Assembly (NCBI GenBank): GCA_028641055.1
Contig: CM054062.1
Span: forward strand, 233,814,376 to 233,878,375
From: Alopecurus myosuroides
Taxonomy: Eukaryota; Streptophyta; Magnoliopsida; Poales; Poaceae
Length of the DNA: 64,000 nt
Direction: 5' to 3'
Positions 34,638-46,802 of this stretch are shown here, one piece after another. The notes beneath the pieces were generated by a model. The model was not told where the DNA came from and did no database searches. It saw nothing but the letters and a program-made list of their open reading frames with translations. Position 1 is the first letter of the stretch. Each line of letters starts with the position of its first letter. The position numbers were made by a program, and so were the translations under genes.

Positions 34638-36527
34638 ATGGGGATTCAGAGAGTATGTGTGGTCGTTGCGCTGCTCTGCGTATGCCTGCTGAGAGGTAAC
34701 TCGAACGTCGTGGAGCGATTCTGTTTGGGAGAAGTTGCGGGAGTTCTTGTAAATGGTGAGCTGAATTTGACGTATTTGTTTGTTGGTTTGGTGCAGAAGG
34801 TGGAGCTGTGACATTCACGTTCGTGAACAAATGCACTGGGCCGGTGTGGCCGGGCATCCTGTCGAACGCGGGGACGGCGAGCATTGAGCCCACGGGGTTC
34901 GCGCTGCCGCCCGGGTCGGCGCGCGCGCTGCCGTTCCCGACCGGCTGGTCCGGCCGGCTGTGGGCGCGCACGGGGTGCGGGCAGGACGGCAGCGGGCGGT
35001 TCGCGTGCGCGACGGGCGACTGCGGCACGGGCACGGTGGAGTGCTCCGGCGCGCACGGCGCGACGCCCGCCACGCTGGCGGAGTTCACGCTGGACGGCGG
35101 CGGGCACAACGACTTCTACGACGTGAGCCTGGTGGACGGGTACAACCTGCCGATCCTGGTGGAGCCCGCGGGCAGCAGCGGGAACACGGGCACGACGTGC
35201 GCGGCGGCGGGGTGCTCGGCGGACCTGAACCTGCGGTGCCCCGCGGAGCTGCGGTCGGCGGGCGGCGGCGCGTGCCGGAGCGCGTGCGACGCGTTCGGCA
35301 CGGCCGAGTACTGCTGCAGCGGCGCGTTCGCGAACCCCAACACCTGCCGCCCCACCGCCTACTCGCAGGCGTTCAAGCTGGCGTGCCCGCGCTCCTACAG
35401 CTACGCCTTCGACGACCCCACCAGCACCTTCACCTGCGGCGGCGGCCGCGACTACACCATCACCTTCTGCCCCGTCGCCACGCCAAGGTGAGCTAGCCTC
35501 GCACGCCCACGACGCCGCTTAACCACTGCATTTAATTACGAGCTTCAACAATAAAGGCTTGCTTTCGCGTGACGTTTTAGGTAGTGCGTGCTTAATCTAC
35601 TCTGGTTATTCGACATGAAAGGGCGTGAGATTTGCACGCACCGTTAGGTAATCGTGCGTGCGTGCGTGTGCCTGGGGACACGATGATGAAATCGGCACGG
35701 TTGGTGCCTCAGCCATGGGCACTCCTTATCTCACATTTTAGCCGCACAAGAAAAGCGTGCAGGTGCGGTATTCCAATAGAACGCCATGCTTCTGAAATTG
35801 TACAAGGGAGACACTGAGAGTGAAAGCTTCCAAAGATAATATGAGTGTGATGATTAGTCTGGATCGAGTTAGTACTTAAATTGGCTGGTAGATGTCGTAT
35901 TCATCTCGCGCTTAGTGGGTGCTTAGCTTGTCCAGGGAGGTTTGACCCTCAGCTGCTCATGCATCTCTTTTACCGCCGGCCCGTCGGCTGGCATGTCAGC
36001 GTCAGGGCAGGGTAGTCATTTTCTTATCTTCTCAAGTCAGAAAAGATCGGACCAATGCACGGCGGGAGTATGGACGTAACATATGATATGGCTGAGCTCA
36101 CCATGACAGCACTGTAGTACAGTAACATCTTAGCGGAAAGGATGAAAAAGCAAAGTGCAAAATTAGCTTCCGGTTGCTCTTTTCTTTTGCTGTATTCAAC
36201 CAGCTGAGCTGAACCTTCTATGCTGTGAAACTCACACTCTGCTTATTCCTTTTTGCGAGCAGCCTCAAGTCGGCGGGTGGAGCAACGGTGACCCCGACGC
36301 CGACGGCGGTGCCGGGCACCGCGACGTTCGCGCCACCCATGATGCCGAGGACAGCGAGCGGCCAACCCGGCGGAGCTGGCGACAACGGCCAAGGTGTCAT
36401 CCTCGGGGACAACTCCTGGCTCGCCAACCTCGCCACCGGCGACGCGTCGGCGGCGACGACGTCAAGAAGGATCGCACTGATCCCGGCCGCGCTGCTACCA
36501 CTGCTCTTGCTCCAGTTGATTCTATAG
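34638..36527 (+). CDS. Thaumatin-like protein, GPI-anchored type (3 exons)
   Basis: Exons 34638-34695, 34797-35487 and 36263-36527 join in frame to 337 codons. Donors are GAGAG/GTAAC and CCAAG/GTGAGC; acceptors are GTGCAG and GCGAGCAG. Residues 1-23 form a signal peptide (VVVALLCVCLL). The thaumatin domain spans about residues 24-247, with the signature GRFACATGDCGTGTVEC, all 16 conserved cysteines, and the acidic-cleft segment DFYDVSLVDGYNLP. Exon 3 encodes a Pro/Ala/Gly/Ser-rich linker and a hydrophobic end (IPAALLPLLLLQLIL), as in TLPs attached to the plasma membrane by a GPI anchor. TLPs of this PR-5 family act in the apoplast in defence and development, some binding or cutting beta-1,3-glucans. 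Activity cannot be read from sequence. Exon 2 is extremely GC-rich, as in many grass genes. The first intron, after codon 19, is typical of this subgroup. The gene appears intact. Confidence 0.93.
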
Positions 36528-38256
36528 GATTGATTAGACCATCAGAGAACCAACCAGAACCAGCCAAACAAACCAAGCCAAACAAAAAAAAAAAGCAGAA
36601 TTAGCAGGGAGATTTCGGTCAGAAGAGAACATTGTTTCGACGTCGGCACGGGCCACCAGAGCGACAGCGAAACGGCGCGCTCCCCTGCCTGCCGTTGCCG
36701 CCTGGATCGGCGCTCGCTCAAGGAGTGGGCCGTTGTGCGCGGTGGGGGCAAGGCAAGCGGGGAATGATTTTATTTGACCAAGATCGATCGCATCACGCCA
36801 TTGTAAATTCCATCCATCATCCTTTTTCGTTTCTGGTTTGCGCCGTTGTGGGAGTACAAAGGAAATATACTACTAGTAGCAGAGAAGAAGATTCTTATTA
36901 CGCACATGACACTGCAAATTCGGATGGTAGCTGTGTATATGAGTCCAACCGCAATGATTATGTACGCACTCGCCGTCCAGTTCTCCGGCCGTAATGCTCT
37001 CCAAAAAAGTTTCCGGCCACTAGCGGCGAACCACCTACGCAGTACTAGTACTAGTATATTTGTCTAAAATGCTATGATATGATATGCACGAAACGAAGCG
37101 CGGACGGAACCGATGATACCTGTCATGTTACAGGTCTCTGCTCCATGGCGACTCACACAGCTACGCCTCACCCTACAGTTGGCGCGACTGATTCGCCATT
37201 ATCAGAGGCGATGCTTGCAGTCCCATTATTGTTACTGACAGTCTAGCAGCCACACACTCAATACTCCTAGTACTACAACATGATCATACACCAAGCATTT
37301 TCTTGCGGCCGATGATTGACATCCATCAAGTTGGATGGCGTGCCTCAATCAGCAACTGAAAAGGAAGACGAAACGAATGGCGCGTTAATGGCCGAGTTGG
37401 CCGCGCATGGGCGGAAATACTTGAATACTCTACTCGTACGACGACAAATTGTACGCTACGATGCTTTAATAGTCTCTACTGTACAGTCTGATGGCGCGAG
37501 CTTTGGTGTTGGGCACATGGGCTGTGCCATCTGGGAGGACCAAGGCAGATGCCGGGCGTGCGGGCGTGGTGGGGAGGACATGGGTGCTCACGGCGGTGGC
37601 CATTCAGCTGGTCCACTGCTTTTGAAGGGTGAGGCCAAAGGAAGGTTCAGTTTAGTGCACCTAGTGTTGTTCTTGTTCCTGCCTAAGATCCAACTGCATA
37701 CCGATCGAACAGCTAGCCTACTACTTACAAGAATCATGTCGATCGCCTTTACTTTTGGAATGATCGATGTTGTTGTGCGTGTCACATGATCGTCTTGCTA
37801 TGCTCGGGAGGTTCAGATGAAGGCAATCGGTAGGTTGCAGGGAATGAAGCTCGTACTACCTAACATACCATATCTAGGGATTCGTTGCCCTTCCATGGCT
37901 AAATTGGCCGGCTTCTCGGATTCGGCGGTGCAGCTGACGCACTTGGGGATCACCGGGGCTGCCGGAAATTTGACTTAAACCAGTGCAAGGACACACATAG
38001 CTTTCGGGCACCGGTGAGGACAAACAGAGGCGACGCCATCATAAGCACGAGGCTGGCTAACCGTGACAAGGATCGGCCACCGGCCGGCCGGTCGTTTTCC
38101 TGCTCACGAGGAGCTTCGATTCCCATACGCGATTTGCGCTAATACAAACCCAGTCAGTTCATCACTGCAACTGTGCCTGAATTTTTAACAAGTGCTAGAC
38201 AAGACACAGCACAGCACAGCACTAAGAAGAAAAAGAAGACCTTATGATTGCGTTAA
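36528..38256. other. 3' region of the thaumatin-like gene and intergenic DNA
   Basis: The first few hundred bases probably include the 3' UTR. A-rich sequence at 36581-36594 and AATAAA-like signals are not decisive. An open frame at 37316-37789 has no recognisable domain and no coding character. No other feature is supported. Confidence 0.5.
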
Positions 38257-39313
38257 GAGCATGTCTAACAGGCCCCCTATAGCGCGGGCACCCCGTAAAA
38301 TTCCGGCGGCATACGGGGTGCGGGCCAAAACGGCCGTCTAGCAGCCCCCGTATGCGGCCCGGCCCTTACGTAAAATTTACGGGGTCTGCGAAATAGCCCC
38401 CGCCGTCCCCTACAAGTAGTGGGTGAGGGTCGGGGTGGGGGTCCAACCCCCCACCCCCAACCCTAGCTCCGCCGCGCGCCGCCGCAGCTCCAGCGAGCAA
38501 TCCCGCGTCCCCCGCCGCCCCATTTCTCCTTCCACCGCCCCTAACGCCTCCGCCCCTAACACCTCCGCCTCCCGGCGATGAACTCCCCCAACGGATCGAG
38601 CTCCTCCACCGGCCGGTCGAAGCGCCGCCACGAGCCGGAGACGCTCGAGGAGGCGTGGCGGCTCCACTGCAAGCATTCGTTCGCAGGGAGCCGCCGTGCT
38701 GCCTGGAAGTACGCGGCGTTCCCGGAGAACATGCCGCCGTCGCTGGTCGACTACGCGGAGGGCGGCCGCTACTTATCCGTCGACCCGCCGCCGAGGCCGA
38801 TGCGCGGCCCCCAATTCGAGAAATGGCGCGCCGAATGGGAGATGCTGCAGCAGTGCAAGCGGGTCCGCGACGGCGCAAGCGGAAGCGGAGGAGGAGGCGC
38901 GGCGGTGCAAGCGGTGGCGGCGACAGCGGAGGAGAAGGAGGCCGCGTTCTTGGCAGCCGTCGAGCTGTCCAAGAAAGACGCCGAGGCAGCGGCGCGCGCG
39001 GAAGCGGAGGAGGAGGCGCGGGCCCTCGCCGACGTCGAGGCCTTCAAGGCGATGGAGGCCGCCGGCGACGTCGTCTTCATAGATTAGGCTAGTTAGGCTA
39101 ATAGATGGATGAGCTCGAGCTCGAGCTATGTAGCAGCAATGGTGATCAAATAAAATCGACCATTGTTTTCTCCCGCGAAGTTTTAATTCAAATATACAGG
39201 GGTCTGCTAGATGGACGAGTTCATCTGAGCAAAAAAATTCATCGATTTCGTGTGCAGGGCCCTCTACACGCGATTTAGGGGGCGAAAATGTAAGAGGCCT
39301 GTTAGACATGCTC
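38257..39313 (+). mobile_element. PIF/Harbinger-type element with perfect TIRs and an internal ORF
   Basis: GAGCATGTCTAACAGGCC at 38257 is the exact reverse complement of the right end at 39296-39313. Both sides are flanked by TAA (38254-38256 and 39314-39316). The 18-bp perfect TIRs and TAA duplication are typical of PIF/Harbinger. At 1057 bp it is too short for a transposase gene. Instead it carries one open frame of 169 codons, with GC-rich flanks. Subterminal sequences contain repeated GTAAAATT...CGGGG motifs. Confidence 0.87.
38578..39087 (+). CDS. Hypothetical 169-aa protein encoded within the Harbinger element
   Basis: One intact ORF starts at CGGCGATGAAC and stops at TAG (39085-39087). 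The N-terminus is serine-rich and basic (NGSSSSTGRSKRRH). It is followed by a compact segment with EEAWRLHCKHSFAG, AAWKYAAFPENMPPSLVDYA and QFEKWRAEWEML. The C-terminal half is Ala/Glu/Lys-rich and predicted helical, ending VVFID. I recognise no catalytic domain. The ORF fills half the element and both ends are transposon sequence, so it either is a cargo gene or is part of a mobile coding family. High GC by itself can keep several frames open, and overlapping frames do exist here, so coding status is likely but not certain. Confidence 0.6.
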   Translation: MNSPNGSSSSTGRSKRRHEPETLEEAWRLHCKHSFAGSRRAAWKYAAFPENMPPSLVDYAEGGRYLSVDPPPRPMRGPQFEKWRAEWEMLQQCKRVRDGASGSGGGGAAVQAVAATAEEKEAAFLAAVELSKKDAEAAARAEAEEEARALADVEAFKAMEAAGDVVFID

Positions 39314-39316
39314 TAA

Positions 39317-41583
39317 GTATGCTCCGACCGAACTGCATGGTTCAGCAACACTGTTACGACCTCTCTTTATAGTACCAAATAGCATTACTTTGGGCTTTGG
39401 CAAGTACTGTAACTGTTCTCGGACAGGGCCCAGAGAAGTTTGCTTGCACCCTCGCGAAGTGTTCGCCTTTTAGTTGACTCCCATGTTGCTTACGAACTGA
39501 AAGTAGCGCACGGTTAGCTGTGATTTCAGTTTGTTAAGCCGGGCCTAAGGAATCTTGAGTCAAAAGTCGAGTGTACTGACAACAATCTGGCGGTAAAGGA
39601 TCTTAAAAGAAAGATCCTTCTTGGTAGCCACAGGGAATATATATTTGTAAAGAGAAGGAACATACTCTTTACAATTAGCTTACCAAAGAGAGAGAGAGAA
39701 AAAAAAAGGATCTGCTACCGACCACAGTTAAACCTATGATAGATCGATAGTTATGGATCATGCTTTCCTCTGCATTGCTGTCCTCTCTCACATGCTTACC
39801 AATAGGCCATTACTGTTGTACCTCAACTTTTAATTGCGCATGTAATGTCCAATACCAGTGGATGGAGATGCATTTGCAGTGCATGAGTGTACCAAGGAAA
39901 TCCCATTCTGGATAAAACACGATCAATATAGGTAAGCTGTTTTTGCCTCCCAAGCTCCATTGAATTCTTTATCTTTTTTTGAAAAAAAAACCCAATATGC
40001 TTACTTAAAAAAAAAATCTCATGTATAGGTGTAGAATACACTATGGATGAGCAAGTTCATGAAAAATTTCTTTCTCCATGGGCAACGGTCTATAATTGCA
40101 AGAACTCTGTAATTGTAAATAGTGTGACCATGGTTTACTATTTTAGATCACCATGTCTGAATATTCTTTCAAGACATTGCTAAATAAATAAATCTTTCAC
40201 GGCATTTTTTATACCCTGTAATATCTTTCCACAAAAGTTAGCAGGCTTATAGTGTATTCCTACATGTATATGCTATGTTTTCTTTAGATAAAGAACTCAC
40301 TGGAGCTCGGGAGCTAAAAATTCGTCAAAAATCGAACTCAAACAATATGCCCTCGGGCAATACACTATCTATGGTATGATTGGAGAACTACAGAAGAAAA
40401 AAACCTTCAGACATGTCCGACAAGCCATAGAGGCTCACACATGCCGTCCAGGAAACAAGTATTTGGAAAGCATTGCAAAAGTGGATGGCTTTTTCTCGTA
40501 TTTTCGTTGCAATGCAAGAATGCAAAAAAGAAGCCACCTTTCTGGAAGTGTCACTTTTGCTCATGGAATACGCACATTCGCCAAATATCCCCAAGGCACT
40601 AGACACATACGAAGTTCACGGTTGGGGCCCGGCTGACAAGAACACTGGACCTAAACGAGGCGGTCCATGGAGATGTCAAGCAAGTGCACAGGAGGGAACC
40701 AATGGCGGATCCCACCCCCCAAAACGCTGAAAATATCAATGCGTTGGTTGCGTCGTGACGAGCGCTTCTGTATTATCATCACCGTATCCGATACTGTGGA
40801 CGTTTGTCGTCGGCTACCCGATCGAATCGACGAGTGAAGAATATCTCCTAAACCTTACCTACTCAAGTTCAACTGCTATATATGTTGCTATCCGTAGACA
40901 CTTACAGTGTTGCTTTCATCCAGTCAGCAATAAGAAAGCTGTCGCAGTATCGATTAGATAGGAAGCAACTGCGGTTGGACGATCTGATGATCTGACGAGG
41001 CATTGACGCAAGGCATGCAGAGAAAGCAGCAGCAGCAGCAACTAATAAAAGAACATGGAGGCCGTGATGCATCAACCACTTTGATTATGGATAACTCATG
41101 CCGTCGATACGTCAGCTGCGAGAGCAGACGCAAAGTCAGAGAAAGCCGCTAAAAATAGCATCGGTTTCAACTAACAACTGTAATAAATTTAGAGCACAAT
41201 ACCAAATACCACACGATGTTTTTCTATTGCAATGCCAGATCGAGAAAGTATGTGTGTCTGCATCAGCTACGGATGATATGACCAGAATGGAGGATGCTGG
41301 AAAAGGAACCACCAATAGTGTTTGACATTGTTGGATTGCTATGCATCCAAAAGAATTTCATTCATTAAAATATCCAGGATTCGGAAGACTGATGCAAGGT
41401 GAGGAAATCGAATTTGCAAGTGTCTATATCTTCTGGCTTTCTGTCACCTTCAAGAAAAAAGGGTGATGCCATGAAAAAATATCGACGAAGATTCAGTAGG
41501 AGATATTACACTGTTGAATTTGGTAGAGAGGGAATAAAGAACGGATAAATGCTAGTAGTGCATACAAATGAACCCATCTAGGA
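39317..41583. other. Intergenic region downstream of the methyltransferase gene
   Basis: No gene is supported. There are short open frames at about 40376-40730 with no family I recognise. Simple-sequence tracts occur at about 39685-39710 (GA/A-rich) and 41024-41042 (CAG repeats). The last 150-200 bases are probably the 3' UTR of the minus-strand gene ending at 41584. Confidence 0.5.
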
Positions 41584-44500
41584 TCAGACAGAATGTCCAA
41601 AGGTAATTCTGACCAATAAAGGATAGCAATGCTCCGCGTTATAGTTGGGCCACGATCCGTCATCCCCCGCCACATATTTTTTGTGCAGACTCCAGACGGT
41701 GGGATCATAATTCTCAAACAACTCATAGCATAAACCATATTCTTTGAGTACTTCTAGGAACTTGTTGAGTGAATCACCTCTCTTCGGGCTCAGAAAGATG
41801 GCCTGCGAGGTTTCCGAATGCTTCAGCAAAGATTTGACTGCCCGCGCAAGGCTTTGATGGAATTGCTTGAAAAATGTGCTGCGGGACGAGGGAAATGTCA
41901 ATATGGCAGTCCTGGTAAAACTGGGCACTACCAACTTGTTTTACTGCAGCTGCTTGCTCTATAAGTTGTAAATACTATCATCCCTTGAGAGGGGGGAATA
42001 CAAGTTTAACCACATCTGTATTTTGACTGGACGCATATCAAAGAATGATGATCCGATCTAAGCAAAAATGCAGCCAACCAATATTTTTAAGATACAGCTT
42101 CTAAAACAGTTTTCCAAAAAAGAAAGGAACTACAAATTTTGCACCTAAGCAATATATTACAGCCCCACCACACAAGAGGATATTACTGACACATGAAACG
42201 ACACTTAGCAGAAGTGGTTGATAGATGATTGCTTGATTATTGTTCGATAACAATAAAGTGGTAAGCGGTAGAACATACCAGTCACTTGCAACAATAATGT
42301 CAAAAGAGTTCAACATGTCTGAAGGTTGCTCTTGATCCCAATGTAGTGTCATAGATTTAACTTTCGTTCGATCAAAAGCTTCTGCATTGATGGATATGTT
42401 CTTCTGAATATCTGAGGGTTAATGGCTTACAAAGGCATAAAAGGAGTAACATCTTGAACAATCTGATATTATTTTCTGTTGGGTCGTGGTATTCACACAA
42501 AAAGTAGCACAAAAGAACGCTTGCAGTATGTAGCTCATATTATATCAATATTGTCTAGGCGTATAAAATTATGCAGCAGCTTTTGTATAACTGATTAGAA
42601 AGGATACATCCAACTACTTGTGGGTTTCCATCAGAAATGACAACCTCGTTAGCATTTGCACAGGCTGCAATAACAAGTCCAGCTAATCCATAACCAGATC
42701 CAAGTTCAAGCACCCTTTTGGACCTGTCATGAATTTGAAAGAAAAATTATCTGAGAAATACTACACAGACTGAATTTAGTCAAAGCAGCAATAGACTATT
42801 ATTTTCACCTACTAAGAATAATGATTTGCTTTGTAGTTTCTAGCTAATGTGGGATAACAAGGTCCATTATTAGATGTTTGTATGCGCGAACAAAATTTCA
42901 ACCCACAATTCTAGATAGAATTCTTGAGAAGTCAAAATTATTATATGGTAAACCAGAGACCAAAATGTGAGTTCTCAGTATCCATTTCTTGGATAAGTGG
43001 AACACCTGTGCATTTAATGCTAACAGGAGCAACTCAGGTTCAAGCATGCTATGCCTTTGTATGCCTGAACAAAATTTCAACCCACAATCCTAGATAGAAT
43101 TCGTGAGAGCTTAAAACTATCAAAAGGTAAAACCGAAACCAAAATGTTGAGTTCTCCAGTATCCAGTTATTGGATAAGTGGAACACATGTGCAATTAACT
43201 CTAACAGGAGCCACTCAAGTTACTCAAGCATGATATGTCATTCAGCAAAAGAAAATGTACTGTTGATAATATAAGGGAAAATAGTCCAAGTTCACATGGG
43301 TAAATACACCTCACAACAAACCTGAACATATCGGAATGGTTCATACTGTAGAAGGCAAGGACCTCTTCCGACGGCCAGCAACCTTCAGGGAAGAAAAAAA
43401 AACTGACTCTGGCTTCTATTCGACATAATATGAAAAGCAATCACAGGAGAAGCACAGTGGAAATACAACAAACAGTTCGAAGTTCAGAATTGTATATTAG
43501 CAGTATGTCACTTCAAAATTTCACACAAAAAAAAGGTATGTCACTGAAATGTACATTAACATGTCATATCGCAATCCTATATTGAATTCTCCAGATTAAC
43601 CATATCACAACTTAAGTGATTGCTACCCAGAGAGCATTGCATGCAGCATCTGATGTCACAGTAACTTGTTACCTGGCTGAAAGCTAAGCTAGTTAGGTGG
43701 TTTACTAGAGATGAACGAACTACAGATCTTGAGGGCATCAATACTAGAGTATGGGTGAATATCGTATTAGATAAGTTCACAATATTGTTGGATATGTGAG
43801 ACTGCCGTTTCTAGTGAAACAGGCAAAATTTCTGCACATAGAGGGCTTCAAACTCGCAGGTCCTAACTTGGCCAAAAAGGACAAGAGATGCAAGAATGTA
43901 AAATGAACATTGATTCAACAGTTCATATTTTGCATATGTTTACATTCTTAAAAAATATATGTTTACATTCTCTTTCCACACGAATTATATGCCTGGCCCT
44001 TTACTCTTTAAAAAAAAATCAATTTGACAGGCAGTAACTGAACAGAAAAATTGCAATAATTGAAGCAAATGAGATAAACATCACCATAAAGGAAAATTAA
44101 GCTAACAGAGAACTTACATACAAGTCCCGTAGTGTCAATATTGTATTTGTTGGAAGCTTCGATATCATTTAATTCAAGGGAATCCTCTCTTCTGTATCTG
44201 TAATCAAACAATAAAATATTAAACTAGAATTGCAGCCAGCCTTTCTAGATTCTGATTGGCGCGGCTTACTGGCAGAAATAGAATAATATGATTCCCAGTT
44301 TTATCAGAAAAGAACTGGAAGATCATTATATGTACTCCCTCCGTCCGGAATTAAGTGTGACAAAGTTTGACAAAAGTGGATGTATCTAACACCAAATTAT
44401 GTCTAGATAAATCCACTTTTGTTAAACTTTGTGACATTTAATTCCGGACGGAGGGAGTATTACATCAAAAGAAAAGCTGTGTTTACTATGATAGTAAACT

Positions 44501-46802
44501 GTGGGTAAAATAGTTGACTGCTTACATTACATTAAGTTCCGTTGCACCTCCACAAGGCAGCTTATAACAAATGTAGACATCTTTTTGGCATTCCACATCA
44601 TTTTCATTTCCATTTAACGAATTTCCTTGTGATGTATTTAACTGTGAAACTGGCACTGCATGACACTCGATCAGGTTGAAGCCGCGTGATGCCTTTCTGG
44701 AAATTTTGTTTGTACCACCTATCTTCTGCTGGTCATTTGAAGTTCCCTCTGCATAAATTAACCAGGAAACACCAAGTTAATGCAATATAAATATAAAAGC
44801 GAATTATAATTATTAACCACTACAAAGTACAGATTTGGGAGAGATTGGTATCTACAAAAAAAATGGCTAGCTAAGTGTGCGTCCACAATTTTACTGTAGT
44901 GCTAATTGCAAAGGTTAAAAGGTGAGCAGAATAATTTCTTATACATAATAGAACAATATAATTTTGAAGTAAGAACCCCATCTCCACCTCATGCAAACAA
45001 GAAATCATGCTCCAAATCAAGCTAGATCTATTTCCAATCAAGTACTCAGCTATAACAGAAATGGGCCTAGCTCACTTGGGCGCAGAGTAGATGTACAATC
45101 ACACCTCCTTAGTTCAAGCCCTCAGGAAAGCCAATTTTAGGTTCCTATTTATGCTCTGGGCTTTCACTACAGTTTCTGTCAAAAAGTACTCAGCTATACG
45201 CACAAACGGCATGTACCACAATGAATTTGTGTGTTAACCAATTCGCCTGAATTGAAATATGCAGGCACAGGAATTCAAAGCTGGAACAGCATAAGCCGTT
45301 GACAGCAATTGTTTTGAACATGTGTATCTCGACCTGGTGAAATGCATGCGGGCAGAGCATAAGTGCCAATGCTCCCTAACATTGCAAGAAACAGAGGCTA
45401 AGTTTGGTTTTATAGCCAGCGAATCAAAGCCAATTATTCTTCTTTCCTTTATTAGTCATCCGCTAATCCAAACTTCGAGTAACAAGTACTAAGTTCTTCT
45501 CTTTCGCTATTGATTTATTTCTGGATGCCACTCATTCCGCGCACCCTTTCTAATATATGTATTGTCCATACCCTATGTTGGGAAGAAAAGGCTAAGGTGG
45601 TTGTGGAAGGGGGTGTATATGGAATAGGGTAGAAGGCATTGTGTCCTATATATGGATAGAAGTGTGTGTAGGGGGTGCAAGTCCGTACAATCACATGCTT
45701 CAGTTAAATGGTCACTTATGATGATACATCTAACAAAATAAAGGACATATACTCTTTGTTAAATGTTATAGGTCAAGCGAATAAATTTCTTACTACTTGA
45801 ATAAATGTGAATATGTGTTCCCGGCATTTATACTGTAGGGATCTCCCTTACAGTTTTCTTCAAAAAAAAAATAAGCAGTGGTTGCCTCAATGATTATCTT
45901 GGTATCTTAAAAAAAAGTATGGCTAGCTAAGTGTGCATCCACAATTTTGCTGTAGTGCTAATTGCAAAGGTTAAGCGGTGAGCAGAATAATTGCTTGTAC
46001 ATATAATAGACATAATAGAACTATATAATTCTGGAGTAAGAACCCCATCTCCACCTCATTCAAACAAGAAATCATTCTCCAAATCAAGCTAGACCTATTT
46101 CCTCCAATCACGTACCAGCTATAAGAGAAATGGGCCTAGCTCGCTCACTTGGTTGGCAGAGTAGATGTATAATCACACCTCCTTAGTTCAAGCCAATTTT
46201 AGGTTCCTATTTATACTCTGGGCTTTCACTACAGTTTCTGTCAGAAAGTACTCAGCTATATGCACAAATGGCATGTACCACAATGAATTTGTGTGTTAAC
46301 CAATTCGCCTGAATTGAAATATGCAGGCACAGGATTTCAAAGCTGGAACAGCATAAGCCATTGACAGAAATTGTTTTGAACATGTGTATCTCGATCTGGT
46401 GAAATGGATGCCGGTGGAGCATAAGTGCCAATGCAAATCAAGAGTTCCAGCTAGAGTCTTCCTGTTCCACAAATATCGGTCCTACCAGGCGTCGAGGTCT
46501 CGTATGACACGGCCGCGAGATGCACTGCCCCCCTATACGTCAGTTATCTCGGTTTCTGGATCGGCGATGGCGGCAGATCGAGCGGAACAGGACGCTAAAT
46601 CAAAAACGAATCGAGTACAAAAGCTGCTGTGTGGCCGAGAAAAGGGAATGGAATCGGCAGGACCTGATGCGCCGTAGGAGGAGGAGGAGCGAGCGAGCAG
46701 GGCGCGGCGGAGGATTTTCCACCGGAGGCTGGCATTCGAGGTGCCACGGGCAGGAGCGTACGACTGCGGCGGCGGCGGCGGGGAAGGCGAGGAGGATCCC
46801 AT
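41584..46802 (-). CDS. CAMKMT: Calmodulin-lysine N-methyltransferase, 7 exons, 348 aa
   Basis: Exons on the minus strand: 46802-46664, 44748-44526, 44197-44118, 43382-43322, 42723-42608, 42411-42279 and 41878-41584. Their lengths (139, 223, 80, 61, 116, 133, 295) keep one frame through all six junctions, giving 1047 bases with stop. The first donor, CATCAG/GTCCTG, is weak; the others are good. The SAM-binding motif VLELGSGYGLAGL is at about residues 172-184. The family motif FDIIVASDCTFF spans the exon 6/7 junction at about 243-254. The C-terminus has FENYDPTVWSLH and WPNYNAEHCYPLLVR. CaM KMT is a seven-beta-strand methyltransferase that trimethylates Lys115 of calmodulin and so tunes calcium signalling. 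The N-terminal about 100 residues (Ser/Pro-rich, then RWKILRRALLARSSS) are longer than in animal enzymes. The gene appears intact. Exon 1 is duplicated upstream at 48783-48642. Confidence 0.9.
42876..43236. repeat. Tandem duplication (about 178 bp x 2) within an intron
   Basis: 42876-43053 and 43054-43236 are similar throughout. Both contain GAACAAAATTTCAACCCACAA and TTGGATAAGTGGAACAC. Both lie in the intron between exons 4 and 5 of the methyltransferase gene. Confidence 0.88.
44335..44457. mobile_element. Stowaway MITE (123 bp) in intron 2 of the methyltransferase gene
   Basis: Ends are CTCCCTCCGTCCGGAATTAA and its inverted copy, flanked by TA on both sides (44333-44334 and 44458-44459). 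The arms pair over nearly the whole element, with ACAAAGTTTGACAAAAGTGGAT matched by the inner right arm. CTCCCTCCGT is the hallmark Stowaway/Mariner end in grasses. Confidence 0.95.
44845..45900. repeat. Tandem array copy A (lacks exon 1)
   Basis: It begins GGTATCTACAAAAAAAATGGCTAGC and ends GATTATCTTGGTATC-like, where copy B begins. It matches copies B and C on both sides but skips the whole first-exon segment, so that GCTCCCTAACATTGCAAG (about 45370) is followed directly by AAGTTTGGTTTTATAGCC. It lies in intron 1 of the gene. Confidence 0.85.

Noticed and set aside
34597..35496. Several long open frames in other registers and on the minus strand over the thaumatin exon
   Set aside because: They are shadows of a very GC-rich exon. 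Only the plus-strand frame has the conserved cysteines and splice-consistent ends.
37316..37789. 157-codon open frame
   Set aside because: No recognisable domain, no splice context, and a composition like the surrounding intergenic DNA.
38366..39309. Alternative frames on both strands within the Harbinger element
   Set aside because: High GC keeps several frames open. The frame at 38578-39087 has the most protein-like composition, and the others are Arg/Gly-rich.
40376..40730. Possible gene fragment with overlapping frames
   Set aside because: Frames show no clear family, start or splice sites.
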